The position numbers were made by a program, and so were the translations under genes. From contig JANQHK010000082.1 in assembly GCA_028282685.1 (NCBI GenBank), positions 1 to 57,580 on the forward strand: a DNA stretch of 57,580 nucleotides, in the 5' to 3' direction. How positions within the stretch are numbered: the first letter of the stretch is position 1; each line of letters starts with the position of its first letter. Of the stretch, positions 24,619 through 32,203 are shown piece by piece. The notes under the pieces were generated by a model. It did no database searches. It had not been told where the DNA came from and worked only from the letters and a program-made list of their open reading frames with translations. The DNA comes from Phycisphaeraceae bacterium. Its GTDB lineage: Bacteria; Planctomycetota; Phycisphaerae; Phycisphaerales; Zrk34.

Positions 24619-25575
24619 TCAGGTGCCGCCCTTATAGGTAACGTCATCGAATTCAACCAGATCTGCATGGGAAGGGATTGTCGTCGAATCGGTGCGGTTT
24701 TGGGCTTTATGGAAGTAAATCCCGTCATTTCCCGGATGGATGAACAAGTAGCCGGCGCCAACGATGTTATCGACATGGTTGGGGGTGCTCGGATTCTCGC
24801 TGAGCTTGTGATTGATGGCGATCGTGGCCAAGTTGTGCAAGACATTGGCCGTCCCGCTCGCAGCGGTGATTGATAAGAGCGAGTTCCTTCGCTGGTCGTA
24901 GAGTTGGCCTTTTGAGGAGACTAAATCCAACGAAAAAACATACATGTTGTGCATACGGCGCAGGAAGACGGGATTCTCGCCGGCCCCACTTCCCACGGGC
25001 AAAGTTCCCCCCCTGCGGGCGCGGTAATAGAGCAACGGAACGCCGGTGGAGCGATCGAGTAACTCAGGAATCTTGTTGTCGCCGCTAAACGATCCACTGT
25101 CGATCGAGAGGAGCTCGCCTTCCTGCGGCGAATAGAACGGAGCATACAACTTACCCGATTCGCTCAAGGGGCCGGCGCCCACCCGTTCCGGCTCAACGTA
25201 TTTGTTGGGATCGCCTGATTTCCACTTCGGCAACTGAACCGAACCACTGCCCACCTGTCCCATCAGGCTCAAAACCAGGTTTTCATTGCCGCTGAGCCTT
25301 TTCTCGTTGGCGGACGACTCCCACACCCCATCCGCAAGGTAGCCCGGGTAAGCCGACATCTGTGAGTGATATGCCTCGCAGGCACTGGACAGATTATTGA
25401 GTTGGGTCTTAGCCGCCACCCTCTTGGCCTCATTGCGGGCTGCGATCGCGGCGGGGAACAGGACGCTCAACAGAATGACCAGAATACCGATGACGACCAG
25501 CAACTCCACGAGCGTGAAACCGCCCGGTCTCCGATGAGAAAGCAACCCGCCGCGCTGTGTGGTTTTTGTGTTCAC
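24619..25575 (-). CDS. Type II secretion/type IV pilin-like prepilin protein
   Basis: A 318-residue protein with a prepilin N-terminus: a short basic leader, then the cleavage and methylation motif GGFTLVELLVVIGILVILLS (Gly before Phe, Glu at +5) and a hydrophobic helix. The rest is a globular domain with Gly/Ser-rich loops that resembles planctomycete DUF1559-like or GspG/H-type pseudopilins in size but is not assignable. It would be processed by prepilin peptidase and assembled at the inner membrane. The GTG start at 25575 overlaps the upstream gene's stop (GTGA), showing translational coupling; an upstream open stretch lies inside that gene. Role inferred: pseudopilus or secreted surface component. 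Confidence 0.82.
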   Translation of the reverse strand: MNTKTTQRGGLLSHRRPGGFTLVELLVVIGILVILLSVLFPAAIAARNEAKRVAAKTQLNNLSSACEAYHSQMSAYPGYLADGVWESSANEKRLSGNENLVLSLMGQVGSGSVQLPKWKSGDPNKYVEPERVGAGPLSESGKLYAPFYSPQEGELLSIDSGSFSGDNKIPELLDRSTGVPLLYYRARRGGTLPVGSGAGENPVFLRRMHNMYVFSLDLVSSKGQLYDQRRNSLLSITAASGTANVLHNLATIAINHKLSENPSTPNHVDNIVGAGYLFIHPGNDGIYFHKAQNRTDSTTIPSHADLVEFDDVTYKGGT

Positions 25576-26408
25576 GGTGACGACTCCACGACTTTTCCGT
25601 TGTAGCGGTTGAAAATCAACACCGCACCGTTCTCCATGATCCACTCCGACGCGGCATCGTTGACCTGGGACCATCCGCTTTTTGTAGCGTGCTGCAAATC
25701 GTGCCCCGCTTCGCGCAGGGCCATGTTGTCGAAAACCACCACACCGATCACCGTCTCGTAAACGGCAAAGTCCATCACGTACTTGCCGTTGACCTGAGCC
25801 ACCTGGTTCGTGGCGGTTTCCGGATCCCAGTTGTCGGGATTGTAACTGCCCGGTCGGACCGGGCCGGTGGGGTAAGTTTCATTCAGGGCGTAATCGTAAT
25901 AAATCAGGCGACGGAGTTTGGAACTGCTGGCGGCTGAAAAGAGCACACCGTACTTATTGAAGCGCACCCCGAACGGCGCTCCCAGCAACTTCAATCCCTT
26001 GCTGCCCCGTGCGATTCCCACGGCTCGAATCCCGGAGGGCAATTGCAGGGAGCTGGAGTTGGGATAGTCCTCGTAGTACGCGCGCGACTTGCCGGACGAG
26101 TGACCGCCTGTTTCAAACAGGGCACTGGGCGCTTTGGGAGCGTAGACGATGCGGATTTCGCCGGAGGGTGTGAACAGCGCGGCGGCGCCGTGGTAATCGT
26201 TGCGCGGATAGCTGTGGGGCTGGGTGGCGACGGCGCGTGCGGCCACCACCGCCGAAGCCGCCGTGTCGACACCCGTACGGAAGCGCGCCTGGCTGGTAAT
26301 GGCGCCCACCGAAGGAATCATCGCCGCCATAAGCAGAATGATGATGCCCATGACCGCCAACAATTCCACAAGCGTTAAACCGCATGAGCGTTTTTCAGGG
26401 GGACGCAT
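25572..26408 (-). CDS. Prepilin-type N-terminal methylation protein
   Basis: A 278-residue prepilin-like protein. The leader MRPPEKRSCG is followed by LTLVELLAVMGIIILLMAAM, a prepilin cleavage/methylation motif (Gly at -1, Leu instead of Phe at +1, Glu at +5) and membrane helix. The C-terminal part is rich in Tyr/Ser/Gly with no recognised domain. The ATG at 26408 is preferred because GGAG lies 10 bp upstream and because it gives a normal 10-residue leader; an ATG 12 codons upstream is also possible. It is the first gene of a two-gene operon, with a 4-bp overlap to the next pseudopilin. The two proteins share architecture only at the N-terminus, so they are likely distinct components. Confidence 0.8.
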   Translation of the reverse strand: MRPPEKRSCGLTLVELLAVMGIIILLMAAMIPSVGAITSQARFRTGVDTAASAVVAARAVATQPHSYPRNDYHGAAALFTPSGEIRIVYAPKAPSALFETGGHSSGKSRAYYEDYPNSSSLQLPSGIRAVGIARGSKGLKLLGAPFGVRFNKYGVLFSAASSSKLRRLIYYDYALNETYPTGPVRPGSYNPDNWDPETATNQVAQVNGKYVMDFAVYETVIGVVVFDNMALREAGHDLQHATKSGWSQVNDAASEWIMENGAVLIFNRYNGKVVESSP

Positions 26409-26597
26409 GGCGTACAACTCCGGGAGGGTTTCTGGCACATTCATTATATCGTGTCAATGGCGCGTGGGGCAAATAAAAAATCACAGGATAACCCCGGCGG
26501 AACGATTGATCCGTGCGAATTCACGCACCCGAACTCCATTGCGGCTTTTTGACGCTTATTTGAGCAGTTGTATAATCCCTAGGTCTGGAGCCGACGC

Positions 26598-27194
26598 ATG
26601 AGCCAGTTAAACGAACCGAATTGCTTCACCCCAGAAGAGCTGACGCGCCTGGGATTCGCCGAGATCGGGCGGGACGTTCAGATCGATCGGACCTGCCGCT
26701 TTTTCGGCAACGAGCGCATTCGTATCGGCTCCAACGTGCGCATCGATTCGTTCTGTACGTTCAGCGCCGGGGCGGGGGGAATCCGCATCGGAAATCACGT
26801 GCACCTGTCCACGGCGGTGGGACTGGCCGGAGCCGCCGAGATCGTCATCGACGATTTCTGCGGTTTGTCCAGCCGGGTCGCCGTCTTCTCCACGAACGAG
26901 GATTACGCCGGCGGTACGCTGACCAATCCCACCGTTCCCGACACGTGGCGAAACAATATCAGCAAGCCGGTACACTTGAAAAAGCATGTGCTGATCGGCA
27001 GCGGAAGCGTCATCCTGCCGGGTGTGACGGTGGGTATCGCCGCCTCGGTGGGAGCGCTGAGTCTGGTCAATAAATCCATACCCGATTTCGTCGTTGCCGG
27101 CGGCAATCCCATGCGCAAGGTCGGCATGAGAAATCGGAACATTCTCCAGCAGGAAGCCGCCTTCCTCGCCCGACCCGAACACCCCACGGAATAG
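26598..27194 (+). CDS. Left-handed beta-helix (hexapeptide) acyltransferase
   Basis: A 198-residue acyltransferase with repeated hexapeptide units (for example RIRIGSNVRIDSFCTFSAG, IRIGNHVHLSTAVGLAG, HVLIGSGSVILPGVTVGIAA), forming a trimeric left-handed beta helix like galactoside or maltose O-acetyltransferases. These enzymes transfer acetyl or larger acyl groups from CoA, or in some families from ACP, to sugar hydroxyls or amines. It is the first of four closely packed plus-strand genes. An acyl carrier protein gene starts 5 bp after its stop, which makes an ACP-linked donor worth considering (inference). GGAG precedes the ATG by 8 bp. Confidence 0.85.
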   Translation: MSQLNEPNCFTPEELTRLGFAEIGRDVQIDRTCRFFGNERIRIGSNVRIDSFCTFSAGAGGIRIGNHVHLSTAVGLAGAAEIVIDDFCGLSSRVAVFSTNEDYAGGTLTNPTVPDTWRNNISKPVHLKKHVLIGSGSVILPGVTVGIAASVGALSLVNKSIPDFVVAGGNPMRKVGMRNRNILQQEAAFLARPEHPTE

Positions 27195-27199
27195 ACTGC

Positions 27200-27463
27200 A
27201 TGAAACAAGCCGACGCCATCAAAACCTATTTGGCCCAACAGATCGAAGAGATCAAACTGGGCGCGGTCACGGCCGGACAGGTTTCCGGCGACCAGCGATT
27301 GATCCAGGACCTGGGTCTGGACTCGCTGGATTACGCGACCTGCCTGCTGGGTTGCGAGAAGTGGCTGGGAATCAAGGTGCGCGAAGAAGGGGTGGACTGG
27401 AGCCAGATACAAACCGTCGATCAACTCGCCCAATTCCTCGAAGCGCAACAACCCGACGCCTGA
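27200..27463 (+). CDS. Acyl carrier protein
   Basis: An 87-residue acyl carrier protein. The phosphopantetheine attachment site is DLGLDSLDYATCLLGCEKW, with Ser42 as the modified residue. The rest has the expected four-helix pattern, except that the region after helix II (REEGVDWSQIQTVDQLAQFLEA) is somewhat Trp/Gln-rich. It is dedicated and separate from fatty-acid synthase genes: its neighbours are an acyltransferase (5 bp upstream) and an AMP-forming ligase whose start codon overlaps its stop (TGATG). It would need a phosphopantetheinyl transferase, which is not in this window. Confidence 0.92.
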   Translation: MKQADAIKTYLAQQIEEIKLGAVTAGQVSGDQRLIQDLGLDSLDYATCLLGCEKWLGIKVREEGVDWSQIQTVDQLAQFLEAQQPDA

Positions 27464-28587
27464 TGATCCTGCTCGACGATCATCAACCGATTCCCGATGC
27501 CTATACGCCCGGCGGGATGTACCGCGTTCGCGTCGGTACGGATGAGCGACTGGTCGACCAGGCCCGCACTCTGTGGGGCTTCGCCCGTCGCGCCCTGCGC
27601 GATCCGCTGGAGCTGGCTCTCGACCCCCTGGCCGAGCCGGACATACCGCCGCTGGCCGATCTCGAATCGACCCGCCCGGCCCAAACCGGCTGCACGCGCA
27701 GCACACTGACGCTATTCAGCTCCGGCACCACGGGCACACCCAAGCCCCTGCAACATGACCTGGCATCGGTGATGCAGCGCAAGCGCGCCGGCGAGACCGG
27801 TGCCCGTTGGCTGTTGACCTATGCGCCCTGGCGCTGGGCGGGGTTGTCGGTCATGCTGCACGTGTTGAAATCGCAGGCAATACTGATTGTGCCCGACGGA
27901 CTCGGTCCGGAAACGCTGGTCCGCGCCGCCGAGCAGGCCGGGGCAACGCACGTTTCCCTCACGCCCAGCTTCCTGCGGCGGATGGAATTGACCTGCGGAG
28001 AGCAGGCCCTGCGCACGCTACCCCTGCAACAGGTGACGTTCGGGGGCGAGGCGGCAACACAACCGGTGCTCGACACCGCCGGTCGGCTCTGGCCGACCGC
28101 GCGCATCAGCCACGTTTACGCCAGCACCGAAGCCGGGGATGTCTGCGCCGTCTCCGATGGGAAGGCCGGGATCCCCCAATCCAAATTGACCGGCGAGCGG
28201 TTCGGCTTCACCGAGGATGGCGAGCTGACCATCGACGGCCGGGCCACCGGCGACCTGTGGGAACTGAGGGACGGACGCTACCTGTTCCTTGGCCGACGGC
28301 AGGAAATGATCAACGTCGGCGGAGCAAAGGTTTCACCTTACGAGGTGGAGTCGGCGGCGCTGGCGATTGCCGGTATCATCGAGTGCCGGGCCTACGCCGT
28401 ACCCAGCCCGCTGCTGGGGCAAGTCGTGGCTCTGGATTATCGCGGCGAGGCGGATGAAAAAACAGCGCTGCGCACGCTGCGGGAAAAATTACCGAAGATC
28501 GCCTGGCCGGCCCAGATCAATCGGGTTGACACCATCGCCATGACCGACGCCGGCAAGACCCAACGCATCGAAAGGCAAAACCCATGA
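27463..28587 (+). CDS. AMP-dependent acyl/aryl ligase (ANL superfamily), short form
   Basis: A 374-residue adenylate-forming ligase that probably activates a carboxylic acid and loads it on the adjacent ACP. ANL core motifs: LTLFSSGTTGTPKPLQHDL (A3), ISHVYASTEAGDVCAV (A5, Y-x-STE), GDLWELRDGRYLFLGRRQEM (A7-A8 with hinge), INVGGAKVSPYEVESA, and the C-terminal catalytic Lys in MTDAGKTQRIER (A10). It is shorter than typical acyl-CoA ligases (about 500) because the N-terminal region is reduced. Its start overlaps the ACP stop (TGATG) and its stop overlaps the next start (ATGA), so translation is coupled. Substrate (fatty, aryl or hydroxy acid) unknown. Confidence 0.88.
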   Translation: MILLDDHQPIPDAYTPGGMYRVRVGTDERLVDQARTLWGFARRALRDPLELALDPLAEPDIPPLADLESTRPAQTGCTRSTLTLFSSGTTGTPKPLQHDLASVMQRKRAGETGARWLLTYAPWRWAGLSVMLHVLKSQAILIVPDGLGPETLVRAAEQAGATHVSLTPSFLRRMELTCGEQALRTLPLQQVTFGGEAATQPVLDTAGRLWPTARISHVYASTEAGDVCAVSDGKAGIPQSKLTGERFGFTEDGELTIDGRATGDLWELRDGRYLFLGRRQEMINVGGAKVSPYEVESAALAIAGIIECRAYAVPSPLLGQVVALDYRGEADEKTALRTLREKLPKIAWPAQINRVDTIAMTDAGKTQRIERQNP

Positions 28588-29303
28588 CCGAAGAGCGTTC
28601 GACCGTCCTGGTCACCGGCGCCAGTCGCGGACTGGGTCTGGCAATCGCGCGCGATTTCGCCGCCGACCATCGGGTGATCGGCGTCGCTCGCGGTGAACTG
28701 GAGAATCCCGAGAACGATCCCGCCCTCACCGCCATCGATCATCGCAGCGGCATCGACCTGGGCCGGGAACAGGACATCGATCAGCTCGCCCGTGACCTGG
28801 CCCGATGCGATAAGCTGGTGAACAACGTCGGCATGGCTCACGATGGCATCCTCGCCACGCAAAGCCCGGAAAACATCCAGCAGATGCTCCAGGTTAATCT
28901 TTACTCCGTGCTCTACCTGACCAAGCTGTACCTGCGCGAAAGATTGGCCCAGCGCAAAGCCGGGGCGGTGGTGACCATCGGCTCGATCGTCTCGCAGCGC
29001 GGATACCGCGGCCTGGCCGTCTACAGCGCCACCAAATCCGCCCTGAACGGCATGACGCGCTCGCTGGCGCGCGAGATGGGCGCCAAGGGCTTCCGCTTCA
29101 ACTGCGTGCTGCCCGGCTTCATCCAGACCGACATGTCCGATGCGCTGGAAGACGAACAGCGCCAGCAGATCATCCGACGCACTGCGCTGGGGCGACTGGG
29201 CAGGGTGGAAGACGTGGCGCCGGTCGTCCGTTTTCTGCTGGGCGACGAATCCCGGTTCATCACCGGGCAGGAGTTCATCGTGGACGGCGGACTGACCGCG
29301 TGA
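28584..29303 (+). CDS. FabG-like short-chain dehydrogenase/reductase
   Basis: A 239-residue classical SDR. The cofactor motif is VTGASRGLGLAIARDF, the NNVG stretch is KLVNNVGMAHDGI, the active site is GSIVSQRGYRGLAVYSATK (Ser, Tyr, Lys), and the C-terminus FITGQEFIVDGGLTA is FabG-like. FabG enzymes reduce 3-oxoacyl-ACP with NADPH, so it could reduce an acyl-ACP intermediate made by the cassette. The ATG overlaps the ligase stop by 4 bp. It is the last plus-strand gene and converges with the acetyltransferase gene 12 bp away, with no obvious terminator between them. Confidence 0.9.
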   Translation: MTEERSTVLVTGASRGLGLAIARDFAADHRVIGVARGELENPENDPALTAIDHRSGIDLGREQDIDQLARDLARCDKLVNNVGMAHDGILATQSPENIQQMLQVNLYSVLYLTKLYLRERLAQRKAGAVVTIGSIVSQRGYRGLAVYSATKSALNGMTRSLAREMGAKGFRFNCVLPGFIQTDMSDALEDEQRQQIIRRTALGRLGRVEDVAPVVRFLLGDESRFITGQEFIVDGGLTA

Positions 29304-29315
29304 TCGTTCAGGCGT

Positions 29316-29954
29316 TTATTTCTTGACGATACGTGCGGGAACCCCCACCGCCGTCACGCCATCGGGCAAATCGTCAATCACCACCGCCCCGGCCCCGATG
29401 ACCGCGCCCGAGCCGATCGTGGTGTTCTGAATCACCGACGAGCCGGTCCCCACGTGGCCGGCCGGCCCGATGCGCACCGTGCCGCTGAGCGTGGCGCCCG
29501 GAGCGATGTGGCAATGGGAGCCGATGCGGCAATCGTGATCGACCGAAGCCCGTGTATTGATCAGCACGTTGTCCTCGATCACCGCATCGGGCTGAATCAC
29601 CGCCCCGGCCATCACCTGCACGCCCTCTCCCAACCGGGCGGATTCGGCAATCACGGCCGAGGGGTGAATCAACGTTTCAAAACGATATCCGCGCTCGGTG
29701 AAACGCGTGAACAGCTTTCTTCGGCAGTCCGCCCTGGCAACCGAGCCCACGCCGTTGATCAATCGGACCTGCGAAGGGTCTTCCTGCAACACCAGGTCGT
29801 CCCCGCCGCGTATGGTCACGCCGTAATAGACTTCCTCATGCCTGGCCGGATCATTGTCCACGGCAAACGCAACCTTTCGGCCGTGCAGGCGCAGGATGTC
29901 GAGCAGCATCTTGGCATGCGTTCCGGCGCCAACGAGGATGAAAGACTGGACCAT
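29316..29954 (-). CDS. NeuD/PglD-family sugar O/N-acetyltransferase
   Basis: A 212-residue acetyltransferase with an N-terminal PglD substrate-binding subdomain (FILVGAGTHAKMLLDILRLHG) and a C-terminal left-handed beta helix of hexapeptide repeats (VIQPDAVIEDNVLINTRASVDHD, HIAPGATLSGTVRIG). The catalytic His of the family lies in ASVDHDCRIGSHCHIAPG. PglD acetylates UDP-4-amino-sugars and NeuD acts in sialic-acid pathways, both in cytosolic nucleotide-sugar synthesis. It follows the aminotransferase gene by 22 bp on the same strand, as in PglE/PglD pairs, which supports acetylation of an amino sugar produced next door. No 4,6-dehydratase (PglF-like) was found nearby. Confidence 0.9.
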   Translation of the reverse strand: MVQSFILVGAGTHAKMLLDILRLHGRKVAFAVDNDPARHEEVYYGVTIRGGDDLVLQEDPSQVRLINGVGSVARADCRRKLFTRFTERGYRFETLIHPSAVIAESARLGEGVQVMAGAVIQPDAVIEDNVLINTRASVDHDCRIGSHCHIAPGATLSGTVRIGPAGHVGTGSSVIQNTTIGSGAVIGAGAVVIDDLPDGVTAVGVPARIVKK

Positions 29955-29976
29955 CGTACGTTACAGTATACACCGA

Positions 29977-31170
29977 TCAGAGCAGATGCGGGCTGCTGGG
30001 CAAATTGATGATCCGCTGCGCCAGCGATTCGGTGATCGGCAGTTCCATGCGCGGGCAATCGGCATGCATCGGCAGCGTGTGCATCGGATTCCAGACCGGC
30101 CGAACCAGCAGCTTGGCCTCGTTCATCGCGTTGATCAGATCGTCGCGGCGGCCGGCATGCTCGGGATCGAGCATCAGGATGTTCAGCCAATAGTTGCTGC
30201 GGGCGAAGGGCTGCTCCCGGTAGATCGTCACCCCTTCGATGTCGGCAAAGGCCTGGATGTAACGCTCGGCAATGGCGCGCTTGGCCTGGATGACTTGATC
30301 CAGCCGCTCCATCTCAGCGCAGCCCAGCGCGGCGTTGAGATTCGGCAGACGATGATTGTACGCGGTCACATCGTGGTAATACTCCCACGCCGCCTTGCCG
30401 CACTTGGCGGTGGTGGTCACGTGCTTTGCGGTTTGAGCCAGGTCGGGATCGGCGGTGAGGATCGCCCCCCCGCCGCCGCAGGTGATCGTCTTGTTGCCGT
30501 TGAAACTGAGGATGCCCAGCTTGCCGAAGGTTCCGGTGTGTTGCTTTTTGTAGAACGTGCCGAGTGATTCCGCCGCATCTTCCACCATCGTCAGTCTAAA
30601 CCGTTCACACACCACCGCCAGCGCCTCCATATCGCAGGGTTGGCCGAACGTGTGCATCGGCACCAGCGCCGCAAGGCGCCGACCGGTTTGGCGATTGACT
30701 GGTCCGTCCCCGCTCTGTTCGGCGATTTGCTTGAGGTAATCGCCGAGCCGTTCGGCATCCACACCCAGCGTGCGTTCATCAATGTCCACGAAGTGGGGAA
30801 TCGCCCGGCAGTAACGGGCCGCGTTGGCCGTGGCCACGAAGGTCAGCGCGGGCATGAGCACTTCGTCGCCGTCGCGCACGCCCGCCAGTTCCAGCGCCAC
30901 GTGCAAGGCCGCGGTGCCGTTGACCACCGCCACCGCATGCGGCGAGCCGGTGTACTCGGCCAGCATCTGCTCGAACCGATCGACGAACGCCCCGGCGCTG
31001 GAGACCCACCCGGTATCGATGCATTGCTTGACGTACGACCAGGCGGCGGGATTGGCCGAATAATCCGGGGTATGTAAAGGCACGACGCCGGTGTATCCCG
31101 GCAGGGACGCACGCGTCGTTTCGATGACGGTTTCGATACCGAACGGGCGGGTTCCGCTGTGTTCGCTCAT
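29977..31170 (-). CDS. DegT/DnrJ/EryC1 sugar aminotransferase (LegC-like)
   Basis: A 397-residue PLP-dependent aminotransferase that would convert a keto nucleotide sugar to an amino sugar. Features are VPLHTPDYSANPAAWSYVKQ with WVSSAG near the N-terminus, VVNGTAALHVAL, the PLP-phosphate/Asp region TMVEDAAESLGTFYK, and the Schiff-base Lys in SFNGNKTITCGGGGAI (about residue 227). The C-terminal half has RPVWNPMHTLPMHADCPRM. The overall pattern resembles the LegC subgroup used in legionaminic-acid-like pathways. The ATG at 31170 is preferred over the first Met seven codons upstream, which is also possible. It is divergent from the sugar transferase gene and cotranscribed with the PglD-like gene. 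Confidence 0.9.
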   Translation of the reverse strand: MSEHSGTRPFGIETVIETTRASLPGYTGVVPLHTPDYSANPAAWSYVKQCIDTGWVSSAGAFVDRFEQMLAEYTGSPHAVAVVNGTAALHVALELAGVRDGDEVLMPALTFVATANAARYCRAIPHFVDIDERTLGVDAERLGDYLKQIAEQSGDGPVNRQTGRRLAALVPMHTFGQPCDMEALAVVCERFRLTMVEDAAESLGTFYKKQHTGTFGKLGILSFNGNKTITCGGGGAILTADPDLAQTAKHVTTTAKCGKAAWEYYHDVTAYNHRLPNLNAALGCAEMERLDQVIQAKRAIAERYIQAFADIEGVTIYREQPFARSNYWLNILMLDPEHAGRRDDLINAMNEAKLLVRPVWNPMHTLPMHADCPRMELPITESLAQRIINLPSSPHLL

Positions 31171-31393
31171 GGCCGCTCCTGACAGTGGCAAAGAAAGTTC
31201 TAGCGTAATCCTGAGTTATCGGTCCGGCAAGTAAGCATCCGGCCTGCTCACGAACATCCCATACGCCATGCACCGTTCCCTCATTTGGATTCCCGTGGCA
31301 AGTTGCTACGATATCGACCCGATACAAGAATCGATTCGAGTCCGATTCACGCTTCCACGCGCCGTTGCCGCGTTAGCCAGCGATCGGTTGAAC

Positions 31394-32107
31394 ATGAAAC
31401 GATTGATGGACATCGTGCTCGCGTTGATCGCCCTGGCCTTCCTGGCGGTCCCTTTCCTGATCGTCATGCTGGTGCTGCGTTGCACGGGCGAGGGGAACGT
31501 GTGGTACCGGCAGGATCGGATCGGCTACCGGGGCAAAACCTTTCAGGTATTCAAGTTCGTCACGATGCGCGTGGGCAGCGAGTTCAAGGGGTCTAAGGAC
31601 ATCACCGTCCGCAACGATCCCCGCGTCCTGCCGGTCGGCCGATTCCTCCGAAAAACCAAACTCAACGAATTGCCCCAGATCATCAATGTCCTGCTGGGCG
31701 ATATGAGCGTGGTCGGGTGGCGTCCGCTGGTGCCGCGTGGTTTTTACGATTACCCCGAACACATTCAGGAGAACATCGTCAAGGCCCGGCCCGGCTTGAC
31801 CGGCATCGGCTCGGTCGTCTTTCGCGATGAAGAAGCCATCGTCACCGAAGGCGCCAAACGGGGCAAGGAACTGCTGCAGTGCTACAAGGAAGACATCCTT
31901 CCTTACAAGGGTGCGCTGGAATTGTGGTATGCAGAACATCAGAGTTTTCTGCTGGACAGCAAGCTGATTTTCGCGACCGTGTGGGCGATTCTTTCACCCG
32001 GCGGCGATTTCTACTACAAGTGGTTCAAGGGCCTGCCGAAACCCGAATCCGAACTGGTGCGATTGCACATCGGTCACGAATCCGACACGTCGGTCGGCGC
32101 CACCTGA
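31394..32107 (+). CDS. Monotopic undecaprenyl-phosphate sugar phosphotransferase (PglC/WcaJ-C-like)
   Basis: A 237-residue phosphoglycosyl transferase that begins polysaccharide assembly by moving a sugar-1-phosphate from a nucleotide sugar to undecaprenyl phosphate. The N-terminal helix (MKRLMDIVLALIALAFLAVP) is the re-entrant membrane anchor. The catalytic region contains VWYRQDRIGYRGKTFQVFKF, RKTKLNELPQIINVLLGDMS, VVGWRPLVP and ARPGLTGIGS, all hallmarks of the small monotopic family. The ATG at 31394 is chosen because it starts the signature membrane helix; upstream in-frame Met codons add unconserved sequence. It starts the plus-strand run that continues with a sugar dehydrogenase and epimerase. 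Confidence 0.93.
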   Translation: MKRLMDIVLALIALAFLAVPFLIVMLVLRCTGEGNVWYRQDRIGYRGKTFQVFKFVTMRVGSEFKGSKDITVRNDPRVLPVGRFLRKTKLNELPQIINVLLGDMSVVGWRPLVPRGFYDYPEHIQENIVKARPGLTGIGSVVFRDEEAIVTEGAKRGKELLQCYKEDILPYKGALELWYAEHQSFLLDSKLIFATVWAILSPGGDFYYKWFKGLPKPESELVRLHIGHESDTSVGAT

Positions 32108-32203
32108 AACCGATTGGGTGGGCTTGTGGGATGTGGTATAGTAATCGCCCCATCGGGGGTGGTGTTGGCGAAAGACCACTACTAAGCAGGTATTCCGCAA
32201 GTC

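Noticed and set aside
29977-31170. Assigning a complete bacillosamine (Pgl) pathway
   Set aside because: PglC-, PglD-, PglE- and PglA-like genes are present, but no UDP-GlcNAc 4,6-dehydratase (PglF) was found and the aminotransferase resembles LegC, so only relatedness is claimed.
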